From JAMXLO01 sp037201625 (GTDB lineage: Bacteria > Pseudomonadota > Alphaproteobacteria > Acetobacterales > Acetobacteraceae), in NCBI GenBank assembly GCA_037201625.1, contig JBBCGR010000003.1, positions 2,232,001 to 2,296,000 of the forward strand: 64,000 nucleotides of DNA. The letters run 5' to 3'. Below, piece by piece: positions 17,037 through 26,271 of this stretch; within the stretch, counting starts at the first letter, position 1; each line of letters begins with the position of its first letter. The translations under genes were made by a program, and so were the position numbers. The notes below the pieces were generated by a model. The model worked only from the letters and a program-made list of their open reading frames with translations, made no database searches and was not told the DNA's origin.

Positions 17037-18689
17037 ATGACGCACGGCGCGACAATGGCGGCGGACCCCGACACCTCCGACCGCCGGATGCCCTCCGCGC
17101 AGGCCTGGCAGCAGGCGGAGCGATGGTCGCAGGCCTACGACACCGATGCCCACCTGGGCCGCCTGCCGCTGGACGCGGCTTTCATCTCGCGTCCCCTGAC
17201 CGAATCGTGGCACCTGACGGCGCGGCAGAGGCCGGACCATCTCGCGGTGGCCGATGCAGGCCGCGTGCTCTCCTACGCCGAGTTCCTCGACCTGGTCGGC
17301 CGTCTCGGCGCGGCGATCGCCGGCCAGCCGGCGCCGCCTGGCCCGCTCGCCCTGCTGCTGCCGGACAGCGTGCTGTATGCCGCCGCGCTGTATGCCGGCC
17401 TGGTGGCGGGGCGTGCGGTCCTGATGCTGGACGACGGCAACCCGCCGGAGCGCAATGCACGCATCCTGTCGCAGGCGGGAACGGGGCTGGTGGTAATCGC
17501 GGTCGGCGACACCACGGCGCGACACATCGCCCACGGACGCGCGACGCTGGAGATCGGCGACATCGCGTCCCTGCCTCCGCCCATCACCGGCTGCCGCGTC
17601 GGCATGGACGACCTGGCCTTCATCGCCACGACCTCCGGCAGCACCGGCCATCCCAAGCTCGTGGGATACAGCCAGCGTGCGATCGCGCATCGCGCCTGCC
17701 AGTTCGGCGACTCGCTCGGGCTGACCGGCGAGGACCGCATGATCACCGGCAGCGGTGCGACCGGCAGCTATCCCGTGCTGGGCTACCTCTCGGCCTCGCT
17801 CCGGGTCGGCGCCTCCTCACACCTGCTCACGCTGCGCACGGCCGGCATCCATGGTCTGTTCGAGCGGATGCGCGACCATCGCATCACCGCACTGCGTGCA
17901 CCGCCATCGATGCTCCGTGTCCTCGGGTCGCTGGACGGTGCGCGGGAGGCATTCGCCGGCATCCGCCTGCTGCGCCTGGGCAGCGAACAGCCCACCTGGG
18001 ACGATGTGGCGATGATCCGGCGCCTGGTCCCGCCGGGCTGCAGGATTACCAATTCCTACGGTTCCACCGAGTGCGGCAGCTTCAATTTCGTCGCCGGGGA
18101 CGCTGCCAGCGACGATCCGATCCGCATGCCGGCCGGCGTGCCCCACGCTGCGATGGACGCCGTGGTGGTGGACGATGAGGGCAATCCCTGCGGCCCCGGG
18201 GAGGTGGGCGAACTGGTGGTGCGCAGCCGCTACGCGGCGCTCGGCGAATTCCGCGACGGCGCGCTGGTCGCCGGGCGGATGATCCCCGATGCCGCCGACC
18301 CCGCCGCGCGGATCTATTTCACCGGCGACCTGGCTCGGCAGACCCGCGCTGGCATCTTCGTGGTCCTGGGACGCAAGGACCGCATGCTCAAGATCAACGG
18401 CTACCGCGTCGAGCCGACCGAGGTCGAGGCGGCGATCCGCCTGTCACCCGACGTGGCCGAGACGGTGGTGTTGCCGCACGCCACCGGCGACTCGACGATG
18501 CTCGTGGCATTCGTGGCGCGCCGCCACGGGGCGGGTGAGGGCGATGCCATCGACGCAGCGCTCCGCGTGCGGCTCAAGGCCAGCCTGCCGGCCTATATGG
18601 TGCCGTCCCGCATCATCGTGCTGGACGCGCTGCCCCGCCTGGCCGGAGGCAAGGTCGACGGTCAGGCGCTGCTGGCAATGCTGCGATAG
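17037..18689 (+). CDS. AMP-forming ligase, stand-alone NRPS-like adenylation domain
   Basis: Activates a carboxylic acid as its acyl-AMP; 550 residues, cytosolic. Core motifs are in order: FIATTSGSTGHPKLVGYS (A3, P-loop), ITNSYGSTECGSFNF (A5), YFTGDLARQTRAG (A7), LGRKDRMLKINGYRVEPTEVE as A8 (written in part), and the catalytic Lys in LAGGKVDGQAL (A10). No thiolation or condensation domain follows, so it either loads a separate carrier protein or forms a CoA ester or amide itself. ATG 17037 is chosen over an upstream TTG at 16980. It lies 69 bases behind the permease and may share its transcript. Substrate unknown. Confidence 0.9.
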   Translation: MTHGATMAADPDTSDRRMPSAQAWQQAERWSQAYDTDAHLGRLPLDAAFISRPLTESWHLTARQRPDHLAVADAGRVLSYAEFLDLVGRLGAAIAGQPAPPGPLALLLPDSVLYAAALYAGLVAGRAVLMLDDGNPPERNARILSQAGTGLVVIAVGDTTARHIAHGRATLEIGDIASLPPPITGCRVGMDDLAFIATTSGSTGHPKLVGYSQRAIAHRACQFGDSLGLTGEDRMITGSGATGSYPVLGYLSASLRVGASSHLLTLRTAGIHGLFERMRDHRITALRAPPSMLRVLGSLDGAREAFAGIRLLRLGSEQPTWDDVAMIRRLVPPGCRITNSYGSTECGSFNFVAGDAASDDPIRMPAGVPHAAMDAVVVDDEGNPCGPGEVGELVVRSRYAALGEFRDGALVAGRMIPDAADPAARIYFTGDLARQTRAGIFVVLGRKDRMLKINGYRVEPTEVEAAIRLSPDVAETVVLPHATGDSTMLVAFVARRHGAGEGDAIDAALRVRLKASLPAYMVPSRIIVLDALPRLAGGKVDGQALLAMLR

Positions 18690-18714
18690 CGGTCGGCGCG
18701 CAGGGGACGCGTCG

Positions 18715-19173
18715 TTACGCCAGCCCGCATTCCTGCGTCAGCCGTCCGGTGTAGGGCCGCCATACCTGCGTGGAACCCAGCAGCGGAATGCCGATGAAGC
18801 CGCGCAGGTGCAGGTTGCCGCCCTCGTCGACCCAGAGCTTCGCGCGGTACGTCGCACCGTTGCGCGGGTCGGTGATGTTGCCCAGCCATGCGCCATCGTC
18901 GGTCGGCTTCTGGTTGGTGATGATGGTCAGGCCGCATTGCGGGCGGCCCTCCACGTCCGTCGGCATCGCCTCGCCAGGATCGCGGTCGATGCCGACGATC
19001 CGCCCGCACAGGGCCTCACCGCACTGCGCGATCGCCACCACGCCGTGGCCGCTTTCGGTCTGCCATGTGCCGACCGGGCTCGGCGCCGCCGATGCGCTTC
19101 CGCCGGCAAGGGCGCTTCCGCCGGCAAGGGCCAGGGCAACCGCCAGTCCGGCCAATCTGCGAAACAGGATCAT
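18715..19173 (-). CDS. DUF2147 secreted protein
   Basis: 152 residues with a Sec signal peptide (RRLAGLAVALALAGGSAL, cleavage after the Ala-rich stretch about residue 30). The mature part begins SPVGTWQTESGHGVVAIAQC and has CGEALCGRIVGIDRD plus GNLHLRGFIGIPLLGSTQVW, the DUF2147 pattern. The family is periplasmic or exported and of unknown function; it often occurs in high-GC proteobacteria in several copies. The lipoprotein gene precedes it on the same strand with a 12-base gap, so the two are probably cotranscribed. Confidence 0.9.
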   Translation of the reverse strand: MILFRRLAGLAVALALAGGSALAGGSASAAPSPVGTWQTESGHGVVAIAQCGEALCGRIVGIDRDPGEAMPTDVEGRPQCGLTIITNQKPTDDGAWLGNITDPRNGATYRAKLWVDEGGNLHLRGFIGIPLLGSTQVWRPYTGRLTQECGLA

Positions 19174-19185
19174 CCTCCGCCTCCG

Positions 19186-19515
19186 TCACCCGCGACCGTG
19201 GCCGCCGAAGCCGCCATGCGCGAACCCACCGTGAGCGAAGCCGCCATGTGGGAAGCCACCATGGGCGAGACCACCGTTGAAGCCATGCGCGAAACGGTTG
19301 CCCGATGCGTGGAAACCATGATGGTGGAAATGACCACCCAGGCCCCCGCCTATGATCACGTCGGGACCGAAGAACCCGTCGTCGTAACCGTCGTAATAGG
19401 GATAGTTGGTTGCGTAGGCGGCCCCGTAGGGACCCTGGTCGTAGGCACAGCCAGCCAGCAGGGCGAGCACCATCGCCATGCCAGCGAAGCGCACCAGCTT
19501 CTTTGCTGGGTTCAT
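19186..19515 (-). CDS. Small His/Gly-rich lipoprotein
   Basis: 109 residues. MNPAKKLVRFAGMAMVLA with lipobox LLAGC directs it to the lipoprotein pathway; lipidated Cys is about residue 22. A Tyr/Asp/Gly segment (YATNYPYYDGYDDGFFG) follows, then a His/Gly-rich tail ending in tandem AHGGF/PHGGF units. The unit repeats at DNA level as a 15-base array. The tail could bind metal ions, which is inference. The start at 19515 has GGAAGGA upstream; a GTG at 19560 is less likely. No named family recognised. Confidence 0.8.
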   Translation of the reverse strand: MNPAKKLVRFAGMAMVLALLAGCAYDQGPYGAAYATNYPYYDGYDDGFFGPDVIIGGGLGGHFHHHGFHASGNRFAHGFNGGLAHGGFPHGGFAHGGFAHGGFGGHGRG

Positions 19516-19574
19516 GGTATCGATCCTTCCAATGACCGGCCTGCGCGCCCGCGGCGCCACATCCGGTCCGGCTG

Positions 19575-19665
19575 GAGCGGGTTCCGTTCTTGTGGAATCC
19601 GCTCTGGCTCCTTGTCTGAGCGTGACTCACCGCTCCGGTGGTTCAACCTGCGCGGATCACGCTCT
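19575..19665. repeat. Dispersed intergenic repeat, copy 2
   Basis: GAGCGGGTTCCGTTC pairs with GAATCCGCTC as in copy 1, then after TTGTCTGAG comes GCGTGACTCACCGCTCC, closing with GCGCGGATCACGCTC. It has a few changes and a shorter first loop than copy 1. It lies between the start of the lipoprotein gene and the end of the duplicated-domain gene, both on the minus strand; this 278-base gap holds nothing else that I recognise. Confidence 0.75.
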
Positions 19666-19793
19666 GGCGCCTCCAGCACCCGTGCGGTCCCCTGTCCGGG
19701 AACCCTGGGCGGGGCGGTTCAAGCGGTCAGGTGGTCAGCCCTGCACGCAAGGGCAATCGGCGAATTGTAGATGACACCTATCGCCGGGACGCC

Positions 19794-21397
19794 TTAGTCG
19801 TCGGCCAGACCGAGGTCGATCCGCAGCCTGATCATCAGCGGCGTTTCCGGATGGCCGCTCAGCACCAGAGCGGGAACGGCGCCGCCGAACCGGATGCCAT
19901 GCCGCATGTCCACTGCCAGTCCGGGCTCGAGGAACTCGAAATACACCTCGGACCCGTTCGGATGGACGGTCACCGGAAATTCCAGGCCGCCGCCGTGGCA
20001 GATCTTGTTGACCGCGCCCTGCACCACCTTGTGGATCTGCAGCAACTCGGCGCGGGGCCACCAGTTCGTTGAACATCCGCCGATAGAACGCGCGCAGCAC
20101 GGGCAGTTCGCCGCGCATGGCCATCGACGAGACGACCGGGTTCTCCAGCAGCGGTTCGATCGGCTGGACGAAGAACCCCAGCCGGTCCCGATTGTAGTCG
20201 GAATCACCGATCCGCGTCGGGCCCTCGGCAAACACCGACAAGCCGGTCATCCCGGTCAGGAACGGATCGCGCAGGAAGAGGGCGCGGACGCTGTCCAGCA
20301 CCAGCACCTGGCCGAGCGGCACCGCCTCCGCTTCCATGCCGTCCAGCGCCTGGCTAATGTAGAAATGCGCGACGTTCTCGGCGATGCCGAGATCGCTCGG
20401 CGGCACCACATGCGGGACGCAGCCATAGCGCCGCAGGATCGCCAGTTCGGCCTCGTTGAAGTCGCCGATGCAGTGTGCGGCGATCGTCTCGCCGATGCCG
20501 CGCAGGCTGCCGAAGAACAGGTGCAGCCAGCCCTCATCGCGCTCGCGGTGATAGTACGCGACCACCGCATCGCGCGGTCCCGGCGCGGCCACGATCGGCA
20601 CCGGCTCGTCCGGGCGGAAGCGCGGGGCGGTCCGAAGCTGCTGCACCATCCGCGCGTTGGCATCGCACCGCGTCAGCACCGGCGTCGCAGCGCCGCCGAC
20701 CAGCACCGCATCGTCGGTGATCGCCAGCGCCTCATCCGGTACCGCGTGCAGCGTGGCCACGATCCGGTTGGCGGGATCCAGCCACGCATCACGCAGCCTG
20801 TGCATGTGCACGACGTAATTGTGCACCCCGAGATCAAAAGCACCGGTGATCGGCGTGGTCCGCCCGCCGAACTGGCGCGTCATCGCCGCCAGGTAGCGCA
20901 GCATCCCCGACCGGGTGGCGATCGTCGTGCCGGATTCCGCCACCACGCAGTGGCGGATATTGTGCGCGACCGCCTCGCCATAGGCGCGCACCACGGCCTC
21001 GTACACCGCGGGCGTATCGCCGATGTGGCGCCCCTCGCTGGTGAAGACGATGTCCGCCGGCAGCGGCGCGGCGAACGGATCCGCCTGGAACACCGTCGTC
21101 GCCGGATCGGCCAGCAGCACGTGGTCGTAGCCGTCGCCGGCCCGGCTCAGCACATCCAGATAGCTGAAATAGCGGCTCGACATCGCCGCCATCCCGGGCT
21201 GTGCCGAACGTGCCGCACGCTCCACGATCACGCCGTACTCGCGCAGCCGAGCCACCGTATCGGTCGAGGTATCCTCGACCAGGAGCCACACATCGCCGGC
21301 GTATCCGACCCGGGCGCAGGGTCGCGATGAACGGGGCGAGGCTGCGGAACGGCTGGCGCGCGCAGAAGCCCAGGATCAGATTCTTCGCACCGTTCAC
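19794..21397 (-). CDS. Duplicated-domain protein, nucleotide-sugar-transferase-like (two frameshifts)
   Basis: About 530 residues after joining three frames, with breaks near 21310 (CCC GGG run) and 20060 (CCCC run), each explained by one extra base. The N-terminus MNGAKNLILGFCARQPF leads into two similar halves. Half 1: YDHVLLADPATTVFQADPF, then GVHNYVVHMHRLRDAW. Half 2: VLVLDSVRALFLRDPF and PVVSSMAMRGELPVLRAF. This vLLxDxRDxxFQxDPF pattern is known from a group of bacterial and plant proteins thought to resemble GT-A glycosyltransferases. Half 1 seems to have lost the acidic DxRD residues, half 2 keeps a partial version. Function unknown; one degenerate and one working half is possible. Confidence 0.7.
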
Positions 21398-21478
21398 GCC
21401 ATCATCCCAGGCAGTGGAAAGCGGCCGGCAACCTAGAGCAGTCGCGCCCCGCGGGAAATCGCCCGAGGCGCGCCTCCG

Positions 21479-22666
21479 TCATCCGCCTCCGCTGCCGGAG
21501 CGGCTGGCGCGTTCCAGTTCGGCACGGCAGGCGTCCCGGTCGGCGACGCAGCCGCCCGCCAGCCACCACCGCCTGACGTCGCGCAGCAATTCGCCGACCC
21601 GTGGCCCCGGCGCCACGCCGAGAGCCAGCACGTCGCGACCCTCCAGCGGAAAAAACCGGCCGCGGCAGCGCCGCAATCCGTTCGCGCAGCGCGCGCCACT
21701 CCGGGCCCGCATCGCCAACCAGCCAGGTCCGGTCGAGCAGCGTCGCGGCCGTCTCCTCCGCCAGCATCCGGCGCAGCGCCGCATCGTCGTCCCCGGGCCG
21801 CGGCACCGCGCGGCCGCGCAGCACCGCCAGCCGGTCACGCTCGGCCGTCGACAGCCGAAGCCGGGCCGCCAGCGCCGCCGCAACACCGGTCAGCAGGGCA
21901 GCGAGCCGCAGCAGCGGATCGGGCGGTGCCCCGGCCGCGACAAATCTGGCCAGGCGTGCCGGGTCGGCACCCTCGGGCAGCACCGCCGCCAGCACGCCAA
22001 GTTCCGCCATCAGCCGGACCGAGGCGCACGGGTCGGGCGCGGCCAGCAGGCCGGACAACTCGGCCCACACGCGCTCCACCGACAGCCGTGCCATGCCGGG
22101 CACGCCGCCGCGGATCGCCGCCAGCGCGGCGGGATCGGCCGGCCCCGCGCCATACCGCGCAAAGAACCGGAAGAACCGCAGGATGCGCAGGTAGTCCTCG
22201 GCGATGCGCGTGGCGGGATCGCCGACGAAGCGCACAAGGCCGGCGCGCAGGTCGGCGAGGCCGCCGAATAGTCGAACACCGCACCGTCGCGCGCCAGCGA
22301 CATGGCGTTGATGGTGAAGTCCCGTCGCGCCGCATCGGCCCGCCAGTCGCCGGTGAACGCCACCACCGCGTGGCGCCCGTCGGTCGCCACGTCGCGCCGC
22401 AGCGTGGTGACCTCGAAGCCGCGCCCCTGCGCGACCGCGGTCACCGTGCCATGCGCGATGCCGGTCGGCACCGCCTTGAGGCCGGCCGCCGCCAGTGCCG
22501 CGACGACCTGCTCGGGCGTCAGCGGGGTCGCCAGGTCGATCTCGCTCACGTCGCGGCCCGCCAGCGTGTCGCGCACCGCACCGCCCACCACCCGCGCGCC
22601 GGGCAGCGCGGCCAGCACCGCCGCCAGGGCGGGATCGTCGAAGAATGCCGGCGGGGCGATGCGCAA
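21479..22666 (-). CDS. cca: CCA tRNA nucleotidyltransferase (two frameshifts)
   Basis: Adds or repairs the 3' CCA of tRNAs; class II poly(A)-polymerase fold. ARVVGGAVRDTLAGRDVSEIDLA gives the GG and D-x-D catalytic region (shown here in part), RRDFTINAMSLARDG the next motif, and DPATRIAEDYLRILRFFRFF the third. The frame breaks near 22270, where TTT seems to have lost a T, and near 21655, in a T6 run, after which it ends FPLEGRDVLALGVAPGPRVG... at 21479. I start at TTG 22666 (LRIAPPAFFDDPAL) because AGGGAA precedes it; ATG 22750 is the next option. Joined length near 395 residues is normal. The NUDIX and DUF1285 genes precede it on the same strand, an arrangement common in alphaproteobacteria. 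Confidence 0.88.
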
Positions 22667-22852
22667 GGCCGGTTCCCTATCCCGATCCAGCGCTCTTGAC
22701 CTCGCTCGCGGCCGAGGCGGCTGGCCTCGCCTCGTGACCTTCTCGAGCATGATGCTCACTGCGCGCAGCTTTGCCGCCAAGAACGGATATGATGTTGATC
22801 CTGATCAGGATTTTGCTGCGCTCGGCGCGGCAAACATTGCCTCTGCACTCTC

Positions 22853-23504
22853 TCAGGGCTTCGCCGTCAGCGGGGCGAGCTCGCGCACGGCGGTGAGCGG
22901 ACGCCGCGCGGGCGGGCGCACGCAAGCCGTCGGCCTCGTCGCCGCCGCCGCGGGTGGCACCCCAGATGTAATGGTCGGGATGCGGCCACACCCAGTATTC
23001 GCGCCAGGCGCCGCGCACATGGTGGCGCTGGCGCTTCGGCGCGTCGGGATCGAGCAGCACGTCGATCGACAGTTCGAACACCGCCTCCACCTCGTCGGGG
23101 GCGGCCGCAGCGTCAGGCCCGGCGGCAGCAGCCCCAGCACCGGGGTGATACGATATCCCGTGCCGGTCACGTAATCTGCCATCCGGCCCAGCACCTCGAC
23201 GCGCGACGGATCGAGCGCGATCTCCTCCTCCGCCTCGCGCAGCGCGGCCGCCTCGGCATCGCGATCGTCGGCGTCGATGCGGCCGCCCGGGAAGCTCACC
23301 TGCCCGCCATGCCGGTTGAGATGCGCGTTGCGCTTGGTGAGCAGGATGCCGGGGAGCGGCCCGAGGATGACCGGCACCAGCACCGCGGCCGGCACCGGCG
23401 CAACGGTCCATCACCTCCAGCACGTCGTCGCCGTGCGCGACGTCGCCCTGCAGGGGCTCGGCAGCGATGGCAATGAGCCGCGCGCGCAGCTCGTCGGCCG
23501 TCAT
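22853..23504 (-). CDS. CoA-pyrophosphatase-like NUDIX hydrolase (frameshifts)
   Basis: Hydrolyses nucleoside-diphosphate derivatives such as CoA. NRHGGQVSFPGGRIDADDRD followed by AALREAEEEIALDP contains the NUDIX box and the UPF0035-type extension that marks CoA diphosphatases. Later GTGYRITPVLGLLPPGLTL and, in another frame, DEVEAVFELSIDVLLDPDA and WREYWVWPHPDHYIWGAT fit the same family. At least three frame changes occur, near 23395, 23090 and 22950, and the C-terminus is uncertain. The start ATG at 23504 overlaps the DUF1285 stop as ATGA. Confidence 0.85.
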
Positions 23505-24123
23505 CGGGCTTGGGTCACTCCTCGCCGGGAGGCAGTTCGCCGAGCGGAAAGAACCGGCCGCAGCTCCACACGCCCAGCATGCGGCGGCAGCCGACCCATT
23601 CCGGCACGGCGAGCGCCACCAGCTCGTAGTAGACGGCGCGGTTGATGCGTGGCCTCGATGGCGCGGTCGCCCATAGCCGGGTCGCACCAGGATGTAGGGC
23701 GTCGGCTCGCAGGTGAGCAGGTCGTGCGCGATGCGGAATCGGATGCTCGGCCCCCGGCCGTCACCACCTGGTCGACGTTGGTGCGGAACGACAGCAACCT
23801 GCTGGCGGCCGTCGCCGGTCCAGTCGAGCTCGACGGCGATGAACGGCGCGTCCTCGACCTCGATGCGGCCACGCTCGGCCGGCGTCTGCAACCAGAAGGA
23901 GCCGTCGGCCTCCCGCCGCAACACGCTGGAGAACAGGCACACCAGCTCCTTCCGCGCGATCGGGCTGCCACGATACAGCCAGGTGCCGTCGCGGCGGATC
24001 AGGAACGGCAGGTCGCCGCATTCCATCGGCGGGCGGCGGGCGGGGCGGGCGCTGCTTCTGCGGGCAAAGTCCCGGCGCAAGCGCCGCGGCTGACCGCGAA
24101 CCAAGGGTTTGGGCAAGTGGCAA
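23501..24123 (-). CDS. DUF1285 family protein (frameshifts)
   Basis: Uncharacterised cytosolic protein; the family is about 180-200 residues and often sits beside moxR/NUDIX/cca in alphaproteobacteria. Recognised from LPFLIRRDGTWLYRGSPI, ELVCLFSSVLRREADGSFWL, GRIEVEDAPFIAVELDW and, in a second frame, LSFRTNVDQVVTAG. At least three frame changes between 23800 and 23560 break the frame, the last piece again joining to the stop at 23501. The start is not certain; 24123 is the left-most plausible codon. Confidence 0.75.
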
Positions 24124-24189
24124 CGGGAGAACTGGCCTCGTTCACGTCTCACGTCTCCATCCCCTGCCGATCTTTAATCCTGTCGGCCG

Positions 24190-24228
24190 ATATAGGTAGC
24201 ATCCCCCTGCGCGTGAAAGTGCCTATAT
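24190..24228. promoter_or_regulatory. Inverted repeat between divergent DUF1285 and moxR genes
   Basis: ATATAGG at 24190-24196 and CCTATAT at 24222-24228 form a perfect 7-bp inverted repeat with 25 bases between. It stands out as AT-rich in a GC-rich background and is centred between two divergent operons. Each arm could be a -10 element for the gene it faces, or both could bind one dimeric regulator. Nothing else is visible in the 154-base gap. Confidence 0.4.
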
Positions 24229-24277
24229 GACGGCTTGGTAAGTTTTGTCAGAGGTCTATGCCCGTATGTCAGTGAGT

Positions 24278-25278
<1,001 letters not shown>

Positions 25279-25286
<8 letters not shown>

Positions 25287-26177
25287 CGGCCCGGCGCAGC
25301 CCGCGGCCGAAGCGAGACGTGCCGAGGCGCTGGGCGCGCGCCTGCCACCGCTGCTGGTGGCGGCGGGAGCGGGTGGCGGCCACCGTGGCGCAAGGCGTGC
25401 ACGGCCGCAGGCGCGTCGGCCAGGGCGACAGCTTCTGGAAGTTCCGCCGCTTCGTCGCGGGCGACCCGGTTACCCGCGTCGACTGGCGGCAGTCGGCCAA
25501 GTCCGGCCGCCCCATGCCGGAGGGCTGGTTCATCCGCGAGACCGAATGGGAGCGGCGCAGACCGTCTGCCTGTGGCGCGACGTCTCCGCCTCTATGCGCT
25601 GGCGCTCGCGGGCTGCAGAGGTGGAGAAGCGCGACCGTGCCGGATTGTTGCTCCTGGCACTGGCCTCGCTGCTGCTGCGCGGCGGCGAGCGGGTGGTGAT
25701 GATCGCACCGGCGCCCCGGCCGATCCAGGGTCGCGCGGGCGTCGACCGGCTCGCCGAGACGCTGGCGACCGGCATCGAGGGACGATGCGGGGGCTGCCGC
25801 CGCGCATGCCGTTGCCGCGGCATGCGCGCGTGGTGCTGTTCGGCGATTTCCTCTCGCCGCTCGAGGAGATCCAGGCGGCGGTCGGCCGGCTGGCGGCGAC
25901 GCCGGTGAGTGGCCATCTGCTGCAGGTGCTCGATCCTGCCGAAGCCGAATTGCCGTATACCGGGCGCATCCGCTTCCGCGGGCTGGAGCGTGAGGGCGAT
26001 GCGCTGATCCCTCGGGTGGAAGGCGTGCGCGAGGAATACGCGCGCCGCCTGAAGGCGCAGCAGGAGGGCCTGGCGGCGATCTGCACCGCTGCCGGGTTCG
26101 GTTTTGCGGTGCATCGTACCGACCATTCGCCCGAGGCGGCTCTGCTCGGGCTCTACACGGCGCTGACCGCACGATGA
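25279..26177 (+). CDS. DUF58 protein (frameshifts)
   Basis: VWA-like DUF58 protein, usual partner of MoxR ATPases, about 300 residues. The DUF58 signature is clear: RRVGQGDSFWKFRRFVAGDP then TRVDWRQSAKSG. After a break near 25560 it continues VCLWRDVSASMRWRSRAAEV (a degenerate MIDAS-type D-x-S-x-S), and after one near 25780 PLPRHARVVLFGDFLSPLEE to a normal end. The TTG start at 25279 overlaps the moxR stop by 8 bases; another TTG at 25270 is possible. Confidence 0.87.
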
Positions 26178-26271
26178 GATCGGGCCGCACGATGGTCTCC
26201 CGCCGCGCGATGAGTACCGGATCAAGCCTGGCCCTGACGGTTGAAGGCCGGGCTGCCGCCCGGAACGACGC

